A DNA stretch of 5,917 nt, from contig JAISBG010000169.1 in NCBI GenBank assembly GCA_031266315.1, forward strand, positions 1 to 5,917, in the 5' to 3' direction. Below the pieces are notes generated by a model. That model saw only the letters and a program-made list of their open reading frames with translations. It did no database searches and had not been told where the DNA came from. The translations under genes and the position numbers were made by a program. The DNA comes from Planctomycetaceae bacterium (GTDB lineage: Bacteria; Planctomycetota; Planctomycetia; Pirellulales; Thermoguttaceae). This document shows, piece after piece, positions 1 to 5,917 of the stretch. Position 1 is the stretch's first letter; each line of letters opens with the position of its first letter.

Positions 1-1
1 T

Positions 2-2182
2 CAGGGGACATCTTACCGTGTTCTTCGTGCAAACGCCGCGATTTTATTGGGGCGGGACGGTGATCCTTTGGCGGAAAAAGAATTGATTGAAATCGTCAAA
101 AGCAAATCACTGAAAAATGAGTTACGCTGTGCCGCCGCCGAAACATTGGGAACATTGCAAACGGTATTGCCTGATGTTTTGATTCCTTTGCTGGAACAAT
201 TCAGGGAACGTGAAATTGAAACGAAAAACAAACAAACGGGTCTTTCCGTCAAAAACATAGAGTCGGGTATTCCGGTTTTGTGGCTGGAATTGCTAACGGC
301 GTTAGCGGAACGGCTGGAACCTTGGGAACATCCGTGTTTCTTGGAACCGTTTTCCGCACGGAATTTTGAAATACGTTATCAAACGGCGAAACTCTGGCGT
401 CAACATTCTCCTCCGAAAAAACGAAACGGAAAGACAGCCGGCGGTTGGGAATTTCGGTTACCGGAAATCTATCTTGAATACGTCCGGCGGGAAACCAATC
501 CGATGATTCGTACAGAAATGATTCGAACTCTGGGACTTTGGAAAGAACCCGAAATCTGGGAATTTCTGCAACACGATTTGAACGGCGAAATGATGGTACG
601 CCATGCCGCAATCATGGCGTTGGCGGAAGCGGGTTGTCGGGAAGCGGTTCCGGCAATTCAACAAAAACTTCATGATTCCGTAGCAATAAATCGGGCGAAA
701 GCCGTCGAATCACTCCGAAAACTGGGTTGTTTTGAAGACGTATTTCCAATGGTTGACGATCAGGATTCCAGTGTTCGGCTTGAAGCGGTGAAAGCGTTTG
801 CCGACTGCTGTTCTCCGAAAACCGTAACACTGGCAAGACGAATGATTAACGACCAATATGAAAAAGTTCGGAAAGCAACACTTGATGCGTTGGTTGGTTG
901 GTCTCTTGAAGAAAGCGGTCAACTTTTGTTGGAAGCCGCGAAAAGTCCGCACGCTTCAACTCGTCAGCAGGCACTTGAAATTCTTGCGAAATACGGAATT
1001 GCGGTCAAAGAGTTGAATCCGTTGGACGTACCGAAAAATCAGACGGAACAATATGAAAAATTGATTCAATATTTCCATGAAGTGATTGGTTCTGCCGAAT
1101 TATATTCGCAAGACCGGCAAAGTAACGATTTTTCCGCGTTGCAACGGATTTATCCCAATGATTTGATTCTTGATGAAATTCGGTATTGCCTTGACGATTG
1201 GCAAAATGCCGGCAGGTTGCCGGCGGAACGGCAGGAAATTCGCAACAGATTTGTCAGTCAGGCGGATCAGTTGCTGCCTGCGTTGAATTATTTGTACGAA
1301 TTTGAACGGCGAAAAATTCCTGAATCGCTTGATTCCGTTTTAGCCGAAACCAATCCGGTTTTTGAATGGATTGTTCAACTTAAATCCAATGATGTCAACG
1401 AACAACGTAAAGCCGCTTCCGAACTTGCTCAATGGTCGTCTGTCCGAAGTGTGGAGATGGATAAACTGACTCTTCGGCGGATTGCAGACCAAGCCAATCG
1501 TCAAACGGATTCCTCTGTTCTTGTTTCGCTTCTTGAAGTGATGAGAAAAAACGATTCCGAATCGGCAAAACGGCTTGCAACAATATTGCTCCAATCCGAA
1601 TCGTCTAAACTTCGGTGTCAGGCTTGTGAGATTTTTCAGGAATCGGGTGATGGTCGTGATTTACCGAAACTGATTGAATTATTGTACGATTCAAACCGGA
1701 ATGTGTTCCAAAGTTCTCTCAATGCCGTTCTTGCTGTTTTCAGTAAGGCGGAAACCGACGATTTTGAAAAAGAGCGTACGGAAATTATCGAAAGACTCGA
1801 AACAAAATTACTGCAAAACGATGTATGGATTCAACTTGAAGCGGCAACGGCGTTACACCAATTCGGTGATCTTACCGGCGAGGAAACATTCCGGCGTCTG
1901 GCTCTTTCCACTGACCCGCGAATCAGGTGTGAAGTTGCCCGAAAAATCGCAGAACTTGGCGACCTTGTTTTTGTACCGGTTTTGATTAGTTTTCTTGACG
2001 ACCGCAATAATAGTGTACGCCAAGCGGCGTTAACCGGACTTCCAAAATTAGCCGGAGAAGAGATTGAAATTCTTGATTTCGGTCAATCTTATTCCAAAGA
2101 AATATCAATTACGCAACAAAAAATTACCCGATGGAAAAAATGGGCAAACCGACTGAATGAAGCAGAAAACAGTTTGAAATAA
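2..2182 (+). CDS. HEAT-repeat solenoid protein, 5'-truncated by window edge
   Basis: The frame is open from the left edge (first full codon at 2) to TAA at 2180-2182, giving 726 visible residues. A TTG at 47 could be taken as the start, but the codons before it read as part of a HEAT helix (RANAAILLGRDGD), so the true start lies outside the window. HEAT-like helix pairs cover roughly visible residues 1-60, 165-335 and 455-690, with typical signatures such as MMVRHAAIMALAEAG, SSVRLEAVKAFADC and NSVRQAALTGLPKLAG. Residues about 340-455 are helical and charged but fit the repeat poorly, so they may be a separate domain or linker. The tail ends in a basic, Trp-rich helix (TRWKKWANRLNEAE). No membrane segment or catalytic motif is visible. 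HEAT solenoids are usually protein-binding scaffolds; the partner is unknown. The gene converges on the glycosyltransferases and shares no operon with them inside the window. Confidence 0.9.
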   Translation, partial: QGTSYRVLRANAAILLGRDGDPLAEKELIEIVKSKSLKNELRCAAAETLGTLQTVLPDVLIPLLEQFREREIETKNKQTGLSVKNIESGIPVLWLELLTALAERLEPWEHPCFLEPFSARNFEIRYQTAKLWRQHSPPKKRNGKTAGGWEFRLPEIYLEYVRRETNPMIRTEMIRTLGLWKEPEIWEFLQHDLNGEMMVRHAAIMALAEAGCREAVPAIQQKLHDSVAINRAKAVESLRKLGCFEDVFPMVDDQDSSVRLEAVKAFADCCSPKTVTLARRMINDQYEKVRKATLDALVGWSLEESGQLLLEAAKSPHASTRQQALEILAKYGIAVKELNPLDVPKNQTEQYEKLIQYFHEVIGSAELYSQDRQSNDFSALQRIYPNDLILDEIRYCLDDWQNAGRLPAERQEIRNRFVSQADQLLPALNYLYEFERRKIPESLDSVLAETNPVFEWIVQLKSNDVNEQRKAASELAQWSSVRSVEMDKLTLRRIADQANRQTDSSVLVSLLEVMRKNDSESAKRLATILLQSESSKLRCQACEIFQESGDGRDLPKLIELLYDSNRNVFQSSLNAVLAVFSKAETDDFEKERTEIIERLETKLLQNDVWIQLEAATALHQFGDLTGEETFRRLALSTDPRIRCEVARKIAELGDLVFVPVLISFLDDRNNSVRQAALTGLPKLAGEEIEILDFGQSYSKEISITQQKITRWKKWANRLNEAENSLK

Positions 2183-2188
2183 ACTGTT
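2168..2188 (+). other. Perfect 8-bp inverted repeat over the HEAT gene stop codon
   Basis: Arms AACAGTTT (2168-2175) and AAACTGTT (2181-2188) flank the 5-nt loop GAAAT, and the TAA stop lies across the loop and right arm. The stem is AT-rich and no T run follows it, so it is at best a weak 3'-end hairpin and may be chance. Confidence 0.35.
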
Positions 2189-2381
2189 GCGTTCAACTGC
2201 CCTTTCCCAAAAAATGTAATTATTCAGTGGAATTTTCAGATTCTGACTCTGTTAGGGGGCGAATATTTGTTTCTATATTTTTTGTTATTGATGTTGTTTT
2301 TATTAAGAAAATTAAGTAAAAAATGAAGTTACGAAAAGAGGTGGGCGATCCCTTCGCTGAAGGGTCGCGCCGGTTGACTCA
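2183..2381. other. AT-rich intergenic stretch between convergent genes
   Basis: No credible ORF or RNA gene is seen here. It has several T-rich and A-rich runs (about 2270-2335) without a GC-rich stem directly before them. Its last 40 bases contain the divergent inverted hairpin annotated separately. Together with the repeats to its right it fills 432 bp between the stop codons of two convergent genes. Confidence 0.6.
2338..2368. repeat. Divergent inverted copy of the repeat hairpin
   Basis: GAGGTGGGC at 2338-2346 is the reverse complement of GCCCACCTC at 2473-2481 and 2575-2583. It leads into a hairpin with arms GCGATCCCTTC (2345-2355) and GAAGGGTCGC (2359-2368), loop GCT and a single bulged T at 2349. 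The 102-bp units, read on the minus strand, have the same GAGGTGGGC lead and the same GCT loop but a different stem. The stem has therefore changed on both sides while pairing was kept. Confidence 0.7.
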
Positions 2382-2451
2382 TTATCGATTCCAAAACGGA
2401 AGGCAACATAGTTTCCGTTGTTAATCTAATTCACAGTCGGCTAACGCCGAC

Positions 2452-2474
2452 GCAACCTTTCAGCGAAAGGTTGC
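2452..2474. terminator. Perfect 10-bp hairpin in repeat unit 1
   Basis: Arms GCAACCTTTC (2452-2461) and GAAAGGTTGC (2465-2474) close a 3-nt loop. It lies between two convergent genes, so it could stop or protect transcripts from either side. No T tract follows on either strand, so it is not a textbook intrinsic terminator; a role as an mRNA 3'-end stabiliser is as likely. Confidence 0.4.
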
Positions 2475-2553
2475 CCACCTCTGTTATCGACTCCAAGACA
2501 GAAGGCAACATAGTTTCCGTTGTTAATCTAATTCACTGTCGGCTAACGCCGAT

Positions 2554-2576
2554 GCAACCTTTCAGCGAAAGGTTGC
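2554..2576. terminator. Perfect 10-bp hairpin in repeat unit 2
   Basis: This is identical to the hairpin in unit 1 and lies exactly 102 bp away. It is the first strong stem met by transcripts leaving the glycosyltransferase gene that stops at 2615. It too lacks a T tract on either strand. Confidence 0.4.
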
Positions 2577-2614
2577 CCACCTCTGTTATCAACTCCAAAA
2601 CGGAAGGCACCGGT

Positions 2615-3874
2615 TCAGATGGACTGGGAATTATTTTCGGTGTCGTGATTTTTGTAAGGTTTATACTCAATAAGGCGTACTTGTTTTCCGGGACCGATTT
2701 TATATTCAACACCACGCCACTCAACACGTTGTAGAAAATAAAGTTGAATTAACGCGGAAGTATAAACAATTTGAGTAATAGGAATTAAGGATAAAACACG
2801 AATCGTCAATCCTGTTGTCCATTGTTCTAACTGTTCACCGCGTTGGCGCAATTGTTTTCGGATTGCCTGTTCCATGATTGGCAACGTTCCGAACACGCCG
2901 CTCCAGTAAACAGCAAGCGTCCCTAAATTCCAACAGATAAGAGATTTTTCTCCCAAGAGAAATCCTGTTACCAAAAGACCGATACAAACTAATAACGGTA
3001 ACGTAATCAATATTCCCTGAAACGCAACCGCATTCCACGCCGGATGATGTAACTTCGCACAAAGGAGTTGGCGTTTCACCCAACGATGAAACGATTTAAG
3101 TGTACATGTTTCGCGGTTTACCATGAATAACGAAGGAACAAAAGCGGTTTTGCTTCGGACACGTTTGACACTTTCCGAAATAGCGGCATCATCGGTGAAT
3201 GCTGTTTTCCATGAGTCCAAAAGATTTCCTTTGGTAAACAAATCGCGCCGGAGTGCGAGTGAACCGCCCCACGCAATTCGGTACAAATAAAGTTGGACAA
3301 CTGCGGCGGCATTCCAGAGATAACGTACCAAAGAACCAAGATTGGGGCTGGCGGGAATGTACCAACGTTGACCGGTTGCCGCCGCGTAACGAGAATCCGA
3401 AAGCGGCTCCACCAACTGACGCAGCCAATTGCGGTGCGGGTTTGTATCCGCGTCAAGAATGACCACAACTTCATAAGACGGATCAAGTGAAACAACCGCA
3501 TGATACAACGAGTTGCATTTTAACGTACAGGTTTCAAAATGTTCGTCAACAACAATAAATTCAACATTGTCCGCACGACAAGATTCAACAATCTCTTTCG
3601 CAACACCCAACGCCGCATCATCAGGATGATCTACAACCAACCGAACCGAATAATTCGGATAATCCTGTGTCAGAAGCCCTTCCAGACAACGTTTCAAAAA
3701 CGGATCAACTCCGCGAAGCGTCAACGCCACCATTGTTTTCGGAACAAAATCAATCGAAGGCGAAGACCATTCGTTCTGTTGTATTCCTTTCATAAAAAGG
3801 AACAATGCCCCGTAATGGGCAATATCAATCACAATAATTACAAAAAACAAAATAACCGAAATAAGAATAAACAT
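2615..3874 (-). CDS. Membrane-anchored family 2 glycosyltransferase (ceramide glucosyltransferase/HpnI-like)
   Basis: The protein is 419 residues from ATG at 3874; an in-frame TTG lies 12 bases upstream, but the ATG puts the first hydrophobic segment right at the N-terminus. No clear ribosome binding site precedes it. Residues 2-24 form a membrane anchor. A GT-A catalytic domain follows, with RGVDPFLKR at 54-62, Asp82 in VVDHPDD, KCNSL at 119-123, the metal-binding DAD at 141-143, WGGS at 202-205 and the TDD acid motif at 227-229. HRW at 263-265 matches the end of the family (Q/R)xxRW motif, but Ser261 replaces Gln/Arg. Hydrophobic segments lie near 282-307 and 312-333, and a membrane-associated stretch near 360-380. 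The tail carries WRGVEY at 386-391, a motif seen in related lipid glycosyltransferases. Enzymes of this class transfer a sugar from a nucleotide donor to a membrane lipid; the actual acceptor is unknown. A broken paralogue lies directly upstream on the same strand. Confidence 0.88.
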   Translation of the reverse strand: MFILISVILFFVIIVIDIAHYGALFLFMKGIQQNEWSSPSIDFVPKTMVALTLRGVDPFLKRCLEGLLTQDYPNYSVRLVVDHPDDAALGVAKEIVESCRADNVEFIVVDEHFETCTLKCNSLYHAVVSLDPSYEVVVILDADTNPHRNWLRQLVEPLSDSRYAAATGQRWYIPASPNLGSLVRYLWNAAAVVQLYLYRIAWGGSLALRRDLFTKGNLLDSWKTAFTDDAAISESVKRVRSKTAFVPSLFMVNRETCTLKSFHRWVKRQLLCAKLHHPAWNAVAFQGILITLPLLVCIGLLVTGFLLGEKSLICWNLGTLAVYWSGVFGTLPIMEQAIRKQLRQRGEQLEQWTTGLTIRVLSLIPITQIVYTSALIQLYFLQRVEWRGVEYKIGPGKQVRLIEYKPYKNHDTENNSQSI

Positions 3875-3884
3875 AGTTGTTAAC

Positions 3885-3914
3885 AAATAGTGAATGGTGA
3901 AACAGTAAATAGTG
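3885..3914. repeat. Short direct repeat AAATAGTG in the gap between glycosyltransferase genes
   Basis: AAATAGTG occurs at 3885-3892 and again at 3907-3914, 22 bp apart, just upstream of the intact glycosyltransferase. The gap between the two minus-strand genes is about 107 bp. No convincing promoter, ribosome binding site or terminator is seen in it. Confidence 0.4.
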
Positions 3915-3981
3915 TATAACTCTGTAAGAGTGTGTTGTGCCTAACCGCCGGAGATTTTCGTGACGGTTCGCGTGTTTTGAT

Positions 3982-5275
3982 TTAGAGGGAGTATGTTTCG
4001 TCTTCTGTTGCGGATTTTTTATGATAGGGTTTGTATTCAATAAGCCGAACACTTTTGTCCGGTCTAATTTCATACTCAACTCCGCGCCATTCAACACGGC
4101 GAAGAAAAAGGAGTCTGATAATTGTTGACATATAAACAAATTGAGTTACAGGAACCATGACAAAGGTTGCTAATACTTTTTTGAATGTCCAAGACGGAAG
4201 TTGTTCGTTTCGTTTTTGGAGTTGATGATAGACTTCACGTTCCAAAAGATAACTGGCTCCCACCGCTCCGCCGCAATACGTTACTATTGCCGCAAGACTC
4301 AATAGTATAATTTAAAGACTACCTAGCCCCCCCCCCCCTACCTAAATTAACAAGCCCAAGAAAAACCAACATCACACCAAGAAGAATTGGTAAAATTCCT
4401 ATTATTCCGACCACAATATTAAGAAACCATGTCGTATGATAGAGTTTACCATAGAGCGTTTGGCGAATAGCCCAACGATGGAAAGACCGAAGGGAACAAG
4501 TTTCACGGTTGACAATCATCATATCGGGAATAACCGCTGTTTTTTGTCCTGATTTGGCAAGAGCCATGGAAAGAGTAATGTCTTCCGTCAATACCGTTTT
4601 CCATTGTTCGAGAATGTCGCTTTGAAAAAAAGTTTTTCGCCGTATTGCAAACGAACCGCCCCAAATCAAACGTTGCGAATAAAACAAAACAAAGTACGCT
4701 TCCATCCAAAGTTGCCGCACAATGGAACCGGGCTTGGATTTATCAGGGCAAAACCAACGTTGCCCTGTTGTTGCGGTAAAGCGCGAATCCGAAAGCGGTT
4801 CCACTAATCGACGCAACCACGTCGAATGAGGATTAGTATCCGCATCTAAAAATGCAATCACTTCATAAGAAGGATCAACCTTTTTGAGTGCATGATAAAG
4901 TGAATTACATTTCAAAGCGCATGTTTCAAAATATTCTTTGACAACTAAAATCTCTGTATTCTTAACTCCCAATCGTTGAATCACTTCCTGAAGCACCGGC
5001 AATGCAGGATCGTCTTGATGATCAACAATAAAACGAACCGTATATTGAGGATAATCCTGTGTCAATAATCCTTCAATATGGCGTTTCAAAAACGGATCAA
5101 CACCGCGAAGAGCAAGGCAAACCAATGTTTTCGGTACATAATTGTTCTCCGGTGTTGTCCATTCTTGCTGACGAAATTGCCTGAAAAAAATAAACAAAAT
5201 AGAATAGTTGATCACATCAACTACAAAAACCGCAACAAGTAACGATAATGCAATAGTAAATAATAGTGAAGTCAT
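3982..5275 (-). pseudogene. Second family 2 glycosyltransferase, disrupted near its C-terminal membrane region
   Basis: Translation from ATG at 5275 (in-frame TTG at 5287 less likely) gives 318 residues, ending at TAG 4321-4319. It has a membrane anchor (2-24), RGVDPFLKR (57-65), Asp85 in VDHQDD, KCNSL (122-126), DAD (144-146), WGGS (205-208), the TED acid motif (230-232) and HRW (266-268), so the catalytic domain is complete. The rest of the family fold lies in another frame at 4311-3982: it continues the second membrane region and ends with WRGVEY and RLIEYKPY, like the intact neighbour. The two pieces are one base out of frame and meet at a 12-G tract. Around the RGVDPFLKR region, 36 of 46 residues match the neighbour. 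The tail matches 21 of 26. The break is therefore recent, a sequencing or assembly error, or tolerated. Alternatively the 318-residue product is made alone, or the tail is translated separately from TTG at 4302. It is probably the first gene of a two-gene unit with its paralogue. Confidence 0.8.
4319..4344. repeat. 12-C tract (12 G on coding strand) flanked by CTACCTA direct repeats
   Basis: C runs from 4327 to 4338. CTACCTA lies at 4319-4325 and again at 4338-4344, 19 bp apart. On the minus strand the tract sits inside the broken glycosyltransferase, right after codons for VNLG. Removing one 19-bp period puts the two coding pieces back in frame (19 leaves remainder 1 on division by 3), but an in-frame TAA at 4314-4312 remains. 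The tract is much longer than any other homopolymer in the window. Confidence 0.85.
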
Positions 5276-5304
5276 TTTGTTACTCAAATGGAAGTTGATA
5301 TACT

Positions 5305-5505
5305 GTGTTAGGATTGTATTATACTCAAGCCGTTTTAAAATTCACGAAGCTGATTACTGAAGCGCAACAACGTGAAGCGGTTACTCGTGGGCGAAGCCTA
5401 TTGCCTTACCGGCTACGGTATAAGTATTTTTCAAGCGTACCGGTTGAGTCTTTGATTGATTCCAATCGGTATGCCCTTCATAAATATTTTGCTATCGAAA
5501 CTTAA
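5305..5505 (+). CDS. Doubtful short ORF, 66 residues, unrecognised
   Basis: The frame runs from GTG at 5305 to TAA at 5503-5505, after an in-frame stop at 5296-5298. The product is basic and Tyr/Arg-rich (for example PYRLRYKYFSS), with no membrane segment, metal site or motif I recognise. Its codons resemble those of neighbouring genes, which is the main reason to list it. Against it: no ribosome binding site, a GTG start, and overlap of its first codons with the likely promoter for the minus-strand glycosyltransferases. It could be a remnant of a larger gene or simply spacer DNA. The rest of 5276-5515 shows nothing else. Confidence 0.2.
   Translation: MLGLYYTQAVLKFTKLITEAQQREAVTRGRSLLPYRLRYKYFSSVPVESLIDSNRYALHKYFAIET
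5318..5323 (-). promoter_or_regulatory. Candidate -10 box upstream of the glycosyltransferase pair
   Basis: On the minus strand 5323-5318 reads TATAAT, a perfect sigma-70-type -10 box, about 43 bases before the ATG at 5275. The -35 region at normal spacing is poor (CGTGAA-like). A weak GAG sits 8-10 bases before the ATG. It would drive the disrupted copy and, by read-through, the intact one. The call rests on one hexamer in AT-rich DNA. Confidence 0.4.
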
Positions 5506-5515
5506 TACATGTTTT

Positions 5516-5917
5516 TCACTCTAACGCTGTTAAAAATTCGTCCAACGAAACACAAGTCAAAGCTAAATCCGCTAATTCATCTAATTTGGCGATGTTTTGA
5601 ATTGAACTGATTTTATTCTGAATCGACATCGAAGGCAATTCCAACCGACGCGATAGAATATGAATAATCATTTCGACTTTACCTTCAACTCGACCTTCGG
5701 CTCGCCATTTATCGACGAAACCGAGTTCTTGCAAGCATTGATCAATTTTTCCCATAACAAGTGCCTCCTGTAATGTTTGGAAATTTGCCCCTGCGACCAC
5801 ATCAAGGTAGGTCTTAAGGGCAGAGTCTTTACCATGTTTTGCCGCTACGGTTAGAAGACGATGTAACCGGGCAACGGTTAATTCTTTGTTCAAATGGGTT
5901 AGCCAAATGTTTTGGTC
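5516..5917 (-). CDS. C-terminal part of a protein resembling Rpn/DUF4351 nuclease-transposase relatives
   Basis: The frame is open from the right edge to TGA at 5518-5516, giving 133 visible residues. A TTG at 5893 is a possible start, but the eight codons before it read smoothly (DQNIWLTH), so the N-terminus is most likely outside the window. Visible residues 1-65 are helical. Residues 72-82 form a short charged repeat (RAEGRVEGKVE). The last 50 residues form helices ending in SLDEFLTAL. The order 'EG-rich charged linker, then a helical tail with SL-EFL near the end' is typical of the C-termini of Rpn/YhgA-like PD-(D/E)XK proteins carrying DUF4351-like tails. The catalytic domain itself is not visible, so this is a resemblance, not proof. 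The gene lies upstream of the glycosyltransferases on the same strand, with a 240-bp gap and a separate candidate promoter between. Confidence 0.6.
   Translation of the reverse strand, partial: DQNIWLTHLNKELTVARLHRLLTVAAKHGKDSALKTYLDVVAGANFQTLQEALVMGKIDQCLQELGFVDKWRAEGRVEGKVEMIIHILSRRLELPSMSIQNKISSIQNIAKLDELADLALTCVSLDEFLTALE

Larger units (their letters stand above)
2382..2609. repeat. 102-bp structured direct repeat, 2 full copies plus a 24-bp third
   Basis: Unit 1 spans 2382-2483, unit 2 spans 2484-2585, and a truncated third copy spans 2586-2609, ending 5 bases before the glycosyltransferase stop codon. The units differ at only a few positions. Each full unit can fold into three adjacent hairpins. 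In unit 1 these are AACGGAA/TTCCGTT (2395-2401 with 2413-2419), GTCGGC/GCCGAC with loop TAAC (2436-2451), and GCAACCTTTC/GAAAGGTTGC with loop AGC (2452-2474). The matching elements in unit 2 lie 102 bp further on. In its first hairpin one G-C pair becomes G-U on minus-strand RNA, and in its second the closing pair becomes G-U on plus-strand RNA. No transposase or CRISPR-like spacer is seen. It could be a dispersed REP-like element, a bidirectional 3'-end structure, or both. Confidence 0.9.

Noticed and set aside
249..952. Several minus-strand ORFs of 70-120 codons opposite the HEAT gene
   Set aside because: They lie wholly within the strongly coding plus-strand frame, have compositions expected from antisense frames, and show no recognisable motif.
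2183..2337. Intrinsic terminator for the HEAT gene in the T-rich stretch
   Set aside because: T runs are present, but no GC-rich stem lies directly before them.
2382..2609. CRISPR array
   Set aside because: The units are 102 bp, directly adjacent, without variable spacers, and no cas gene is present.
2471..2734. 87-codon plus-strand ORF across repeat unit 2 and the end of the glycosyltransferase gene
   Set aside because: It starts at TTG inside the repeat, has no ribosome binding site and runs antisense into a real gene. The open frame through the repeat is recorded as a finding only.
3253..3883. Plus-strand ORFs of 65-114 codons within the intact glycosyltransferase gene
   Set aside because: They are antisense to a well-supported coding frame; their low-complexity Asn/Arg-rich products fit antisense translation.
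4319..4344. Simple phase-variable switch giving a full-length glycosyltransferase
   Set aside because: Each of the three possible frames meets a stop within 16 bases after the G tract, so slippage alone cannot restore the full protein in this sequence.

Overview
The window looks like bacterial chromosomal DNA of moderate-to-low GC. It holds four protein-coding loci, two of them cut by the window edges, and no rRNA, tRNA, CRISPR or recognisable transposase gene. The mix of a long HEAT-repeat protein, paired membrane glycosyltransferases, structured intergenic repeats and starts lacking a clear Shine-Dalgarno sequence would suit a Gram-negative host. A gut-type planctomycete or another member of the PVC group is my guess, but no marker gene here fixes the taxonomy, so confidence is low.

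Layout from left to right. (1) Positions 2-2182, plus strand: the 3' part of a gene for a long HEAT-repeat solenoid protein whose N-terminus lies outside the window. (2) Positions 2183-2614: a convergent intergenic region. Its left part is AT-rich and empty. Its right part holds a 102-bp direct repeat (two full copies and a 24-bp third), each unit able to form three hairpins, plus a divergent inverted copy of one hairpin. (3) Positions 2615-3874, minus strand: an intact membrane-anchored family 2 glycosyltransferase resembling ceramide glucosyltransferase/HpnI. (4) Positions 3982-5275, minus strand: a close paralogue of that enzyme, broken after the catalytic domain at a 12-G tract (12 C on the plus strand) flanked by 7-bp direct repeats. 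(5) Positions 5276-5515: a spacer with a probable promoter for the glycosyltransferase pair and one doubtful short plus-strand ORF. (6) Positions 5516-5917, minus strand: the C-terminal end of a protein resembling Rpn/DUF4351-type nuclease-transposase relatives.

The two glycosyltransferases are tandem duplicates in the same orientation and were probably transcribed together from upstream of position 5275. They would be expected to add a sugar from a nucleotide donor to a lipid at the cytoplasmic membrane; substrate and product cannot be read from the sequence. The HEAT gene converges on them and has no evident functional link. The most notable features are the break in the second glycosyltransferase, where all three frames close just past the G tract, and the structured 102-bp repeat. 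I do not see a clear new multi-gene system.
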